64,000 nucleotides of DNA from Cryptomeria japonica (GCF_030272615.1 NC_081407.1:266363574-266427573); one strand, 5' to 3'; positions 10,877 through 22,434 are shown, numbered from the stretch's first letter. Made by a program: numbers and translations. Notes: generated by a model from the letters alone, not told the origin.

Positions 10877-13470
10877 GTCTGGTGCAAGAGCACCCTCACG
10901 CTCACAATGGTCAAATTTTGTTCGTCATGTGCACAAACCAACGTCGCGAGAGCGTACGAGTGCACAGGTTTACGCTAGGCATGCCCCTGTCGTGCATCCC
11001 AAAGCGTCGGAATGTCGAGAGTCATACCTAATGAATACTAAGAGGGGGGGGGGTGAATTAGTATGTCAATAATCACTGCACTAAAACACTTCCACAGTCT
11101 AAAGATAAACCGGTAAAACAGTCTAACAGACAGACCGGTTACCACACATGCAAACCAAAATGCGAATAAAGCATTCATCCACAAAAGCAATACAACCATA
11201 ACACAAGATATTTGACATGGAAACCCAACTGGGAAAAACCACGGTGAGATGGAACTCACAAGTCACTATCTGCAGAATAGAAACCAGACCGGTTAAGGTC
11301 TTACAATGTTCTTCACCAGAACAGATCCTGTTAGGAATCTCAATCTCTGTTAGGAGATAAGTCCGATTAAAGACTACCTTGTTAGAGGATTTTAGATTCA
11401 TAGGTGTGAACCACCTTGTTAGAGGATTTTACAAAGACTTTGAGGCCTACCCGGTTAAGGGCTACAAACTTATCAAAGATGTGAGTAATCAACAAGTGTT
11501 TGATCTATCTAATAGCGCAAATTGCTTGGTTAGATCCAGTATTGCTCATAGTTAATGCATTCCAGCATTACTTCAGTCTTCTCACTCTCTCTCAGTTACA
11601 ACTTGATCTTCTCAGATAAGATCGTTCTTACAACAACTCAACAACCATCTTAAACCCTAGCACGACATTAATCCTTTCAGCAACAACTTAAAACCCTAGA
11701 CATGATGCCCTTTTAAAGGAATCTGATTTCATGTCGGTCCAATAGGATTACATTACAATTTCCTAGGTTTAATGAATCTAGACATACTCAGTAACACGAC
11801 ACAAAAAGCACCGTCAATGTGTCGGCACCGTCAAACAATCGGTGGATTGGTAACTCGTCTCAAAATGCCGGTTGGTAACTCATCACAGAGTATTACCGGT
11901 TCATACAAAATACCGATTGCCGGTTTGACAAAAATGAAGACTGGTAAGAATGTGTAATGCCGCTTTGCTCCCTTGTACCGCTTGGGATCTACAAACCACT
12001 TGGAGTTGACATACCGCTTCAGACCAGGAAACACATTCTGCAAAATCACCACTAGTCTAAAGACTAGAATACAACATACCGGTTGGAACAAATCCCGGTT
12101 GAGCTCAAGCTCATACATATAAAGGGGATCTCAATACAAGTGTGTGTCCATCAATGACAATCACAACATAAATAAACAAAAATGCCAACAATACCGTACC
12201 GGTGCGATCTCTTAAGTGCCCTGAGTCCAAAAAATTGTGAAAATTTAACGGACTATTTTTTCAAATCCAGGACATATATGGTCGACCCATTTGAACCCAC
12301 GAGGTTGTGTGAGGCTCCTCTACAATGGCCTATCTCATTTTTTGACGACTCGGAGCCATTTTCAATTGGTAGTATTTTTTCACCTGCTGCAAAAACCGTC
12401 AGTTGCATGCAATGCAAAGTTGCAGGATTGGTTATAATTGATTCGGCTTGTTGTGTGCACAAACCAACTTTGTGAGTGCATCCGGGTGTGCATTTTTATG
12501 CTAGGAATGCCCCTGTCGTGTATCCTAAAGCGTCTGAATGTTGAGAGTCATACTGTACTAGGGCGATTTCTCAAGTGCCCTGAGTCCAAAAAATTGTCAA
12601 AATTTGATGCACTGTTTCTTCAAATTCAGGACATATATGGTCGATCCGTTTGAACCCGTGGGGTTGGGTGAGGCTCTTGTACAATGGCCTAGCTTGGTTT
12701 TTGACGACTCAGAGCCATTTTCAATTGGTAGCATTTTTCGCTTGCTGCAAAAACCGTTAGTTACATGCAATGCAAAGTTGCAGGATTAGCTAGAATTGAT
12801 TTGGTTCGTCGTGTACACAAACCAACGTCGCGAGCGCGTCTGGGTGGGCAAGTTTATGCTAGGCATGCCTCTCTCATGCATCCCAAAGCATCGGAATGTC
12901 AAGAGTCATACCGTACCAGGGCAATTTCTAAAGTGCTATGAGTCCAAAAAATTGTCAAAATTTGACAGACTGTTTCTTCCAATCCAAGACACATATGGTT
13001 GATCCGTTTGAACCTATTTCTTTTTGGTTTTTGATGACTCGGAGCCATTTTCAATTGGTAGTATTTTTTTGCCTGCTCCTCTCATGCATCCCAAAGCATC
13101 GTAACGTCAAGAGTCATACCGTACTAGGGCAATCTCTCAAGTGCCCTGAGTCCAAAACATTATAAAAATTTGACGGACTGTTTCTTCAAATCCAGGACAG
13201 ATATGGTTGATCCGTTTGAGCCTGTGGGGTCGTGTGAGGCTCCTCTACGATGTCATATCTTGATTTTTGATGACTCAGAGCCATTTTCAATTGGTATCTT
13301 TTTGTTGCCTACTGCAAAAACCATCAGTTACAGAATTGGCTACAATTGATTCGGTTCGTCGTGTGCACAAACTGACGTCACGAGTGTGTCCGGGTGGACA
13401 TTTTTATGCTAGGCATGCCCCTGTTGTGCATCCCAAAGTGTCGGAACGTCGAGAGTCATACCCTACCGAC
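10877..13470 (+). repeat. Tandem array A, unit about 360 bp (interrupted by a solo LTR)
   Basis: Units are marked by the junction text GAGAGTCATACCGTACC followed by AAGTGCCCTGAGTCC. Unit boundaries are near 11,028/12,191, 12,552, 12,909, 13,117 and 13,457. The first unit is partial (10,877-11,028). The third is short (about 208 bp, lacking the middle-right part). Array B at 17,721-19,155 has the same number and order of units, including the short third one. The short frames of 60-100 codons in the array are repeated with the unit and show no protein signature, so I treat it as non-coding. Confidence 0.8.
11029..12190 (-). mobile_element. Solo LTR (1,162 bp) inside array A
   Basis: Identical 5-bp duplications ATACC flank it (11,024-11,028 and 12,191-12,195), and the array unit is continuous without it (compare 17,870-17,885). 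On the minus strand it starts TGTTGGCAT and ends with a C-rich stretch ATTCACCCCCCCCC, then CTCTTAGTATTCATTA. The last dinucleotide is TA rather than CA. It has several short internal copies of ACCGGT-like text and no coding region. A related sequence lies at 31,110-32,500 in the opposite orientation. The end structure recalls SIRE/Maximus-type copia LTRs, an unverified resemblance. Confidence 0.72.
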
Positions 13471-13734
13471 GCAATGTAGAAGTTGCTTGACAACTTTTTT
13501 GATAATTTTTTTGACAACAATGACAGTTTTTGCTCAAATTGTATCTAGTCTCAATCTATGACCCCTATGACCCAATAATGACTCAAATAATTCTCCATGA
13601 TTATACAAGAATCAAGAATGCTCATGATTGACCAAGGACACATCACATATACTCAAAACATAGTCATAAAACATTGACACACAAAATAGTCACAAAACAT
13701 TGTCACATATTACTAAAAAATTTGCCTCTAAATA

Positions 13735-13975
13735 TGATCAATTAAGCTCTTGGCTATTTGATTATACAAAAAAATGACTTACAAATCATCTCATGGGCTT
13801 TTATACAAAATTTGGCATTACAATATGTGCGATTCAGCTCATCGCCATTTTAATATACAAAATTTGGCATGTACATATGTACAAATCAGCTCATTGCCAT
13901 TTAAATATATAAAATTATGCCCCTAAACATGTAAAAATCAGCTCATGGGCATTTATATATACAAAAAATTAATAT
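13735..13975. repeat. Short tandem repeats of about 60 bp, copy A
   Basis: Three to four imperfect units sharing CAAAATTTGGCAT and TCAGCTCAT.GCCATTT. They lie between the array and the 3' end of transposase fragment A. The rest of 13,480-14,036 is AT-rich and shows nothing else. Confidence 0.65.
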
Positions 13976-14036
13976 AGAACAATTTGTCAACGATTTAGAC
14001 AAAATTCTCAAAATCATTCTACTCTAAACCATAGAA

Positions 14037-15501
14037 TCAATCAAGTGAGCCTTCAGGATCAACTCTAACCCGTATTATGTCAAGTATTGCCTCGTGGTCA
14101 GATTCATGAACTTTCCATAAAATCTTGTTATGAGGTCTACCACGATACTTCATCAAATGAATATTTGTTGCAATAACAAGGTTAGAGAAATGAAGAATAT
14201 GTTTGTGTATTTCAAAGTCCTCAAACAACCAAACATCAGAATTCTTGATAGGGTATCTCCGAAAACATGTTCCTGTCACGACAATAGTCCTTATTGGGTA
14301 CTCAATACCCTCTCCGTCAATGATTGTGGTTGTCAATTTTCTTTTTGGCTCAACACAAGGACATAAATAGTAATTTGTTCCTTCTTCACTGTTCTCTTCA
14401 GCAACAACTGCATACACATGACCTGCATTTTATAAAGTGTTAATTAATACCAAAAATAAAGTATGATGTACAACAAAATGAACCAAAAAGAATACTTGCA
14501 AAAAAATTAACTCAAAAAATCACCTGAATCCACTAGGTCAAATACATGGTCAAAATCTACCGATGCCTCCATCTGGCTCAATTGTAGTGCTTTGGGAATT
14601 TGATATGAATCAATGGGAACCAACGGTCTACTAGACCATTTGTCAACCCACTCTTGTGATTCACATTCTTCCCACAAACAATACATGCATGAAGAGAAAA
14701 AACATACCACCCGTCTCGTATAAATCACTAGTGAACTTGAATTTGAACTCATAAATGAGTGCATGTCACTCGATCCTGCAACTGTACAACAATCTAGATA
14801 GTTTTCAATGTTAGATTCAGTGATCAACCAAAAATATCTATAAACTATTGGCGTACCTGGATTACCTAGACCCATCGTAGACTTACACCATCGCACTATT
14901 GTTTTTGCATCTATCAACTCAGCACCACCTTCGTACTTCAACTCTTCTCTAGCTAGGGCTCTTTTCACACATGCTCCTGCACCATCGTGCTCTCCCTTAC
15001 CATGTCCAACCTCAGTGAAATTCCAAAAATGTTGTACACCGTTTGTCATATGCATCTTTGTCAACCAATAAAACATCCTTGCATTCTTGAATTGTGCAGT
15101 GCAATTACCTGACCATATTAAGTGTCGGTTGTATCCTATGTTCCTTTCCCTTAAAATATCATAGAAAACTTTAAAGCATCCCTGTACAAACTCCTATGAA
15201 TGAGTACGATCATCACTTATGTAGAAGTGATACTCTCTTACAACCTTTCTATCCTCCTCTATGCTATCATCTGCATGCATGAATGCCATGTGTACAAAAA
15301 TAGAAACTTGTGTAGATTGATAAAACATAGATTGCACTTTATTTTGAGGTTGTAGTGTATAATTTTCAGCAAAATCAATGATAGAGACAATGGTGCCAAG
15401 AGGAAATGTGTCCTTACAAAACTTGAATTGCTCATCTAACTATCGAGCTCTATGTCTATGCATTATATACTCATAAACTAGTTTCTGTTGAATTTTTTGG
15501 C
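14037..15501 (-). pseudogene. Transposase-like gene fragment A1 (C-terminal half)
   Basis: Corresponds to 19,716-21,180 of copy B. Reading on the minus strand, the catalytic-type core is followed by an open stretch from 15,076 (MFYWLTKMHM) through WNFTEVGHGKGEHDG to 14,525. A 101-bp intron follows (14,423-14,523; donor CAG/GTGATT, acceptor TGCAG/GTCATG). The last exon ends at 14,037 and carries TNYYLCPCVEPKRKL and a terminal VRVDPEGSLD. A TAG at 15,194-15,196 and Gly at the position expected to hold Asp (15,107-15,109, WSGNC) are shared with the other copies. Upstream, the fragment joins abruptly near 15,500 to a second copy of its own tail. Confidence 0.72.
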
Positions 15502-16616
15502 TCAACACAAGGACATAAATAGTAATTTGTTCCTTCTTCATTGTTCTCTTCTACAACAATTGCATACACATGACCTGCATTTTATAAAGTGTTAATTAAT
15601 ACCAAAAATAAAGTATGATGTACAACAAAATGAACCAAAAAGAATACTTGCAAAAAAATTAACTCAAAAAATCACCTGAATCCACTAGGTCAGATACATG
15701 GTCAAAATCTACCGATGTCTCCATCTGGCTCAATTGTAGTGCTTTGGGAATTTGATATGAATCAATGGGAACCAACGATCTACAAGACCATTTGTCAACC
15801 CACTCTTGTGATTCACATTCTTCCCACAAACAATACATGCATGAAGAGAAAAAACATACCACCTATCTTGTATAAATTACCAGTGAACTTGAATTTGAGC
15901 TCATAAATGAGTGCATGTCACTCAATCCTGCAACTGTACAACAATCTAGATAGTTTTCAATGTTAGATTCAGTGATCAACCAAAAATATCTATGAACCAT
16001 TGACGTACCTAGATTACCTGAACCCATCGTAGACTTACACCATCGCACTATTGTTTCTGCATCTATCAACTCAGCACCACCTTTGTACTTCAATTCTTCT
16101 CTAGCTAGGGCTCTTTTCACACATGCTTCTGCACCATCGTGCTCTCCTTTACCATGTCCAGCCTCAATGAAATTCCAAAAATATTGTACACCGCTTGTCA
16201 TATGCATCCTTGTCAACCAATAAAACATCCTTGCATTCTTGAATTGTGCGGTGCAATTACTTGACCATATTAAGTGTCGGTTGTATCGTATGTTCCTTTC
16301 CCTTAAAATATCATAGAAAACTTTAAAGCATCCCTGTACAAACTCCTATGAATGAGAACGATCATCACTTATGTAGAAGTGATACTCTCTTACAACCTTT
16401 CTATCCTCCTCTGTGCTATCATCTGCATGCATGAACGCCATGTGTACAAAAATAGAAACTTGTGTAGAGTGATAATACATAGATTGCACTTTATTTTGAA
16501 GTTGTAGTGTATAATTTTCAGCGAAATCAACAATAGAGACAATGGTGCCAAGAGGAAATGTGTCCTTACAAAACTTGAATTGCTCATCTAACCATCAAGC
16601 TCCATGTCTATGCATT
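15502..16616 (-). pseudogene. Transposase-like gene fragment A2 (tandem duplicate of A1)
   Basis: Repeats 14,343-15,490 nearly base for base, starting inside the last exon (GGCTCAACACAAGG) and ending at GCATTATATA. It carries the same TAG (16,346-16,348). The residue that is Gly in A1 and B is Ser here (16,259-16,261). The 3' part of the last exon is missing. The junction with A1 has short T-rich microhomology, consistent with an unequal or template-switch duplication of about 1.16 kb. Confidence 0.72.
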
Positions 16617-16911
16617 ATATATTTATGTTAGTACATTGTATTAATTGTACATTTAATCTACAATAGACCTCTTTCGCGGTACGACCATAACGTGGATCCA
16701 TTTAAGTATGTCTTTAAGAAAAATCCTAAGAGTGACAAGGAGAGGAGAGCAAAGACATTAGCTTCTAGATCAGCCGATGAGGTAATCTACATTTCAATTG
16801 CAAAGGAATTATAGTTAAATGCATAGTTATGTTGTTAATTGTGAACTATTTTCTACAAAAGAATTCTAACTTAGCTTTTGAATTGCGGTTTTGCAACCAT
16901 CTACAGAGCCG

Positions 16912-17093
16912 CATACTACATCGAAGAGGCTTGATTTTGATGATCCACCACAAGTTTAGGATCATATAGTGTTAGTTTTGGTCATAGAATGACGAATACA
17001 TGTAGATATATTCTACATTTTTATTGTATATTGATTTGGATATGGCATATGCCACATTTTTGTATTACTTGTATTGACTTGGCAGACATGCCT

Positions 17094-17144
<51 letters not shown>

Positions 17145-17716
17145 ATATTCGATCCAATAAATATGTACTGAGTTCATTATTTTGTATCCGTTGTATTTTG
17201 TATCACATACTGCATCGAAGAGGCTTGATTTTGATGATCCACCACAAGTTTAGGATCATATAGTGTTAGTTTTGGTCATAGAATGACGAATACATGTAGA
17301 TATATTCTACTCTTTTATTGTATATCGATTTGGATATGGCATATGCCACATTTTTGTAATACTTGTATTGACTTGGCAGACATGCCTTATATATATATAT
17401 ATATATATATATATGTCGATATTCGATCCAATAAATATGTATTGAGCTCATTATTTTGTATCCGTTGTATTTTGTGGTTGTGCTTTTATAAATTTAATTG
17501 GTCATTTGCTTATGTAATCAACAATATGAATATAAACAACAAAAATATCATTGCAATTGTGGAATATGATTTGATAATTTTTTTAAAATGTTGAATTAAC
17601 CCTATAAAACTCCTTGTATTCAGTTCATTATTGTGTATTCGTTGTATTTGGTGGCTTCCATTTTATAAATTTAAATGAATATTTGCATATGTAATCAATA
17701 ATATGAATATAAACAA
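16912..17716 (+). repeat. Tandemly duplicated 3' flank of the companion gene, with microsatellites
   Basis: 16,912-17,204 and 17,206-17,478 are near-identical units (period about 294 bp), starting in the last coding exon (CATACTACATCGAAGAGG) and including 3' untranslated sequence. At the same place one unit has a GT tract (about 17,096-17,142) and the other an AT tract (about 17,390-17,414). A third, partial copy of the distal part occupies 17,605-17,716 and ends where array B begins. Confidence 0.8.
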
Positions 17717-17720
17717 CAAT

Positions 17721-19155
17721 ATGTGTTTGGTGCGAGAGCACCCTCACGCTCATAATGGTCATATTTTGTTCATCGTGTGCACAAACCGACGTCGCGAGAG
17801 TGTACGGGTGCACAAGTTTACGCTAGGCATGCCCCTGTTGTGCATCCCAAAGTGTCGGAATGTCGAGAGTCATACCGTACCGGTGCGATCTCTTAAGTGC
17901 CCTGAGTCCAAATAATTATCAAAATTTGACGGACTATTTTTTCAAATCCAGGACATATATGGTCAACCCGTTTGAACCGGCGAGGTCGTGTGAGGCCCCT
18001 CTACAATGGCCTATCTCGGTTTTTGACGACTCGGAGCCATTTTCAATTGGTAGCATTTTTTCGCCTGTTGCAAAAATCGTCAGTTGCATGCAATGCAAAG
18101 TTGCAGGATTGGCTATAATTGATTCAGCTCGTTGTGTGCACAAACCAACGTCATGAGTGCGTCTAAGTGTGCATTTTTATGCTAGGCATGCCCCTTTCGT
18201 GTATCCCAAAGTATCTGAATGTTGAGTCATACTGTACCAGGGCGATCTCTCAAGTGCCCTGAGTCCAAAAAACTGTCAAAATTTGATGGACTGTTTCTTC
18301 AAATTCAGGACACATATGGTCGATCCGTTTGAACCTGTGGGGTCGAGTGAGGCTCCTTTACAATGAACTAGCTTGGTTTTTGACAACTCCGAGCCATTTT
18401 CAATTGGTAGCATTTTTTGCTTGCTGCAAAAATCGTTAGTTACATGCAATGCAAAGTTGCAGGATTGGCTAGAATTGATTTGGTTCGTCATGTATACAAA
18501 CCAATGTCATGAGCGTGTCTGGGTGGGGAGGTTTACGCTAAGCATGCCCCTCTCATGCATCCCAAAGCGCCAGAACGTCGAGAGTCATACCGTACCGGGG
18601 CAATCTCTCAAGTGCTATGAGTCCAAAAAATTATCAAAATTTGACGAACTGTTTCTTCCAATCCAGGACACATATGGTTCATCCATTTGAACCTATTTCT
18701 TTTTGGTTTTTGATGACTCGGAGCCATTTTTAATTGGTAGTATTTTTTCACCTGATCCTCTCGTGCATCCCAAAGTGTCGTAACGTCGAGAGTCATACTG
18801 TACTGGGGCAATCTCTCAAGTGCCCTGAGTCCAAAAAATTATCAAAATTTGACGGATTGTTTCTTCAAATCCAGGATAGATATGGTCGATCCGTTTGAGC
18901 CTGTGGGGTTGTGTGAGGCTCCTCTACGATTTCCTATCTCGGTTTTTGATGACCCGGAGCCATTTTCAATTGGTAGCATTTTGTTGCCTACTGCAAAAAC
19001 CGTCAGTTGCAGGATTGACTACAATTGATTCGGTTCGTCGTGTGCACAAACTGACGTCACGAGTGCATCCAAGTGGACATTTTTATGCTAGGCATGCCCC
19101 TATTGTGCATGCCAAAGTGTCAGAACGTCGAGAGTCATACCCTACCGGCGCAATG
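17721..19155 (+). repeat. Tandem array B, unit about 360 bp
   Basis: Same unit order as array A: a partial first unit (17,721-17,873), units near 17,874 and 18,232, a short unit at about 18,588-18,795, and a last one ending near 19,140. No LTR insertion here. It separates the 3' ends of the two convergent element genes. Confidence 0.8.
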
Positions 19156-19414
19156 TAGAAGTTGCTTGACAACTTTTTTGACAATTTTTTTGACAACAAT
19201 GACAATTTTTGCTCAAATTGTATCTAGTCTCAATCTATGACCCCTGTGACCCGATAATGACTTAAATAATTCTCCATGATTATACAAGAATCAAGAATTC
19301 TCATGATTGACCAAGGACACATCACATATACTCCAAACATAGTCATAAAACATTGACACACAAAATAGTCACAAAACATTATCACATATTACTAAAAAAT
19401 TTGCCTCTAAATAT

Positions 19415-19655
19415 GATCAAATAAGCTCTTGGCTATTTGGTTATATAAAAAAATGTCTTACAAAACATCTCATGGGCTTTAATACAAAATTTGGCATTAC
19501 AATATGTGCGATTCAGCTCATCGCCATTTTAATATACAAAATTTGGCATGTACATATGTACAAATCAACTCATTGCCATTTAAATATATAAAATTATGCC
19601 CCTAAACATGTAAAAATCAGTTCATGGGCATTTATATATACAAAAAATGAATATA
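19415..19655. repeat. Short tandem repeats of about 60 bp, copy B
   Basis: Counterpart of 13,735-13,975, with the same unit order. The flanking 19,156-19,715 is otherwise non-coding. Confidence 0.65.
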
Positions 19656-20101
19656 GATCAATTCGTCGACGATTTATACAAAATTCTCAAAATCATTCTA
19701 CTATGAACCGTAGAATCAATCAAGTGAGCCTTCAGGATCGACTCTAACCCGTATTGTGTCAAGTATTGCCTCGTGGTCAGATTCATGAACTTTCCATAAA
19801 ATCTTGTTATGAGGTCTACCACGATACTTCATCAAATGAATATTTTTTGCAATAACAAGGCTAGAGAAATGAAGAATATGTTTGTGTGTTTCAAAGTCCT
19901 CAAACAACCAAACATCAGAATTCTTGATAAGGTATCTCCGAAAACATGTTCCTGTCACGACAACAGACCCTATTGGGTACTCAATACCCTCTCCGTCAAT
20001 GATTGTGGTTGTCAATTTTCTTTTTGGCTCAACACAAGGACATAAATAGTAATTTGTTCCTTCTTCATTGTTCTCTTCAGCAACAACTGCATACACATGA
20101 C

Positions 20102-20202
20102 CTGCATTTTATAAAGTGTTAATTAATACCAAAAATAAAGTATGATGTACAACAAAATGAACCAAAAAGAATACTTGCAAAAAAATTAACTCAAAAAATC
20201 AC
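20102..20202 (-). other. Intron in transposase-like gene copy B
   Basis: 101 bp, GT...AG on the minus strand (donor CAG/GTGATT, acceptor TGCAG/GTCATG). It joins DLVDSG to HVYAVVAEE in frame. The same intron is at 14,423-14,523 in fragment A1. Confidence 0.7.
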
Positions 20203-21340
20203 CTGAATCCACTAGGTCAGATACATGGTCAAAATCTACCGATGTCTCCATCTAGCTCAATTGTAGTGCTTTGGGAATTTGATATGAATCAATGGGAACC
20301 AACGGTCTACAAGACCATTTGTCAACCGACTCTTGTGATTCACATTCTTCCCACAAACAATACATGCATGAAGAGCAAAGACATACCACCTATCTCGTAT
20401 AAATTACCAGTGAACTTGAATTTGAACTCATAAATGAGTGCATGTCACTCGATCCTGCAACTATACAACAATCTAGATAGTTTTCAATGTTAGATTCAGT
20501 GATCAGCCAAAAATATCTATGAACCATTGACGTACTTGGATTACCTGGACCCATCGTAGACTTACACCATTGCACTATTGTTTCTGCATCTATCAACTCA
20601 GCACCACCTTCATACTTCAATTCTTCTCTAGCTAGGGCTCTTTTCACACATGCAACTGCACCATAGTGCTCTCCCTTACCATGTCCAGCCTCAGTGAAAT
20701 TCCAAAAATGTTGGACACTGCTTGTCATATGCATCCTTGTCAACCAATAAAACATCCTTGCATTCTTGAATTGTGCGGTGCAATTACCTGACCATATTAA
20801 GTGTTGGTTGTATCGTATGTTCCTTTCCCTTAAAATATCATAGAAAACTTTAAAGCATCCTTGTACAAACTCCTATGAATGAGTACGATCATCACTTATG
20901 TAGAAGTGATACTCTCTTACAACCTTTCTATCCTCCTCTGTGCTATCATCTGCATGCATGAATGCCATGTGTACAAAAATAGAAACTTGTGTAGAGTGAT
21001 AATACATATATTGCACTTTATTTTGAGGTTGAAGTGTATAATTTTCGGCAAAATCAACGATAGAGACAATGGTGCCAAGAGGAAATATATCCTTACAAAA
21101 CTTGAATTGCTCATCTAACCATCGAGCTCTATGTCTATGCATTATATACTCATAAACTAGTTTCTCTTGAATTTTTTTCATAAATTTAGCTACACATATA
21201 TCATTTTTCAGTAGCTCACATATCTTCAAATCTTTTTCATCTTTAACTCCATATGTGACTGTCTTGTATTTTCCGAAAGAAACTAGTTTCGTACCAATTT
21301 CTTTTGTGCTCTCCAAATGTACGCATCTTGGTAAATGTTG

Positions 21341-21422
21341 TGAAAGGAAATACAAGAGCAAGGAAAGAATAATAAAATCCAAGTAAGTTTATTGATAAAG
21401 TAAATGTTACCAAGAGAAATGC
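21341..21422 (-). repeat. 3' LTR remnant (82 bp)
   Basis: Identical by eye to 24,139-24,220, the terminal part of the full LTR. The other roughly 490 bp expected in a complete LTR are missing. Confidence 0.82.
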
Positions 21423-21498
21423 CTTATTACAATTACCTCATTGTATAGGTTCTCACAAGGGGTTTTTCTTTGTTTTTCCCCTTTCAAAAGTTCTTACA
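21423..21498. repeat. Inverted LTR segment beside the 3' LTR remnant
   Basis: Matches the reverse complement of about 24,262-24,340 (shared text CTTTCAAAAGTTCTT and GGTTTTTCTTTG). It overlaps the gag stop codon and a purine-rich stretch on the minus strand. Confidence 0.7.
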
Positions 21499-22434
21499 AT
21501 GAGGTTTATGTTGTTGATTATTTTGATTATTTTGATTCATGGGCTTTTTACCATTTTGTTTCTTAAAACAATTATTAGTAATATGTCCATCTTTCCCACA
21601 ATATGTGCAATGGGGTCTTGTTTGAGAATTATTCCTTTGATTATTGTACGTATTATTATGATTATTATTATGAGAATTGTTATGATAGGATTTAGAATGA
21701 GATTGATAATTAGAAGATTTGTGATTATTATTATGATTATTATTATGATTATGATTATGATTATTATTATTGGATCTAAAATTATTATTATGATTTTGAT
21801 TTTTAGACACAAAAGCATGTTCACTATTTTTAAGAGTACCAAATTGAATTAATTTAGCTTCCTCTTGACACAATAAATTACGAAAAATATCATAAGTTAA
21901 TTGAGTAGCTAAGCTAGGAATAGCAAGTTGAGCATGAATATTCGTAATAAATTGTTGAAATTGACGAGGAAGACATTTTTTAAGAATAAGACGAATTAAA
22001 CGTAAATCAGCTAGAGTAACTCCTAAACCAGTTAATTGACTATTAACAGAATCAAACTTTAATAAGAATTCATCCATAGTTTTAAAATCTGTATACCTGA
22101 GATTTTCAAGTTGATCTTGAAGCTGAATTTTTCGGGATTCATTTGAGCTATCATAAGTTGTTTTTAAAATTTCCCAAGCTTCATACACTTTTGTACAATT
22201 TCCAATTAGAACATACAAATCAGGAACCATTGAAATACCAATTAAACCAAGTGCTTCCTCATTTTGAGTCTTCCATCTATCTTGGTCGGCTTGAAGAGCA
22301 GTTGTAATGGGCTCAAAGGTTTTATCAGTTGCAACATTCAAAAGATGCTTGAAACAAAAAATAAAAGAAATATGTGTTTTCCATGAATGATAATTAGAAC
22401 TATTTAATTTGATTTCCAGAATTAAAGTAGACAT
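21484..22434 (-). CDS. gag: Copia-type Gag, intact 316-residue ORF
   Basis: Structural protein that would assemble the virus-like particle and bind element RNA. The start MSTLILEIKLNSSNYHSWK is typical of plant copia Gag. The middle (about residues 70-200) is the UBN2-type capsid region, with WEILKTTYDSSNESRKIQLQ and MDEFLLKFDSVNSQL. Residues about 210-272 are a low-complexity Asn/His tract. A single zinc knuckle lies at 276-289 (CTYCGKDGHITNNC, C-x2-C-x4-H-x4-C). The frame has no stops or shifts and ends HCKNF at the junction with the inverted LTR segment, so the normal C-terminus and any pol fusion have been lost. Length is within the range of a free Gag. The antisense ORFs at 21,499-21,852 and 21,537-21,842 are products of the AT-rich Asn/His codons. 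Confidence 0.85.
   Translation of the reverse strand: MSTLILEIKLNSSNYHSWKTHISFIFCFKHLLNVATDKTFEPITTALQADQDRWKTQNEEALGLIGISMVPDLYVLIGNCTKVYEAWEILKTTYDSSNESRKIQLQDQLENLRYTDFKTMDEFLLKFDSVNSQLTGLGVTLADLRLIRLILKKCLPRQFQQFITNIHAQLAIPSLATQLTYDIFRNLLCQEEAKLIQFGTLKNSEHAFVSKNQNHNNNFRSNNNNHNHNHNNNHNNNHKSSNYQSHSKSYHNNSHNNNHNNTYNNQRNNSQTRPHCTYCGKDGHITNNCFKKQNGKKPMNQNNQNNQQHKPHCKNF

Larger units (their letters stand above)
10870..16616 (-). mobile_element. Rearranged partial copy of the element's own 3' half inside the companion gene
   Basis: 10,877-15,500 matches 17,721-21,180 in order: the array of about 360 bp, a spacer, then the C-terminal half of the transposase gene. It interrupts companion-gene exon 9 (stub 10,857-10,869, continuing at 16,667). 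About 62 bp of host sequence before the junction (10,808-10,869) is repeated after it (16,617-16,680). A flanking duplication of that size suggests local duplication or template switching rather than transposition with the usual 4-bp duplication. Confidence 0.7.
8564..16959 (+). pseudogene. Companion gene of the large DNA transposon (multi-exon, degenerate)
   Basis: The proposed start ATG is at 8,564. Exon 1 is 8,564-8,573; a 113-bp intron (GTTAGT...CCAG) follows, and exon 2 starts at 8,687, giving MDQDSSNPQQEQPN. Exon 2 contains conserved blocks CHQFYVDGLSYEGVKNK, ICALFIDPKTS and LPLNAKRFPIH, then a stop (TAG, where copy 1 has TGG), a frameshift and a Cys-rich module at 9,536-9,619 (C-x2-C-x16-C-x2-C-x3-C). 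Further exons by splice signals: 9,815-9,876; 9,981-10,058; 10,210-10,261 (ARPKKKN...KRWKK, a nuclear-localisation type stretch); about 10,360-10,431; 10,531 on; 10,696-10,769. After the rearranged insert come 16,667-16,781 and 16,909-16,959, ending DFDDPPQV-stop. The two exons near 10,540 and 10,700 resemble each other (SSMV/PSMV...GEAS). I do not recognise the family. A nuclear, DNA- or zinc-binding accessory protein is an inference from composition and context. Confidence 0.6.

Noticed and set aside
12182-19158. Short ORFs repeated through arrays A and B
   Set aside because: They recur because the 360-bp unit recurs. Frames differ between units and no protein motif is conserved.
21499-21852. 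Plus-strand ORF of Ile/Met-rich sequence opposite the copia gag
   Set aside because: Antisense shadow of the Asn/His repeat in the real gag frame.
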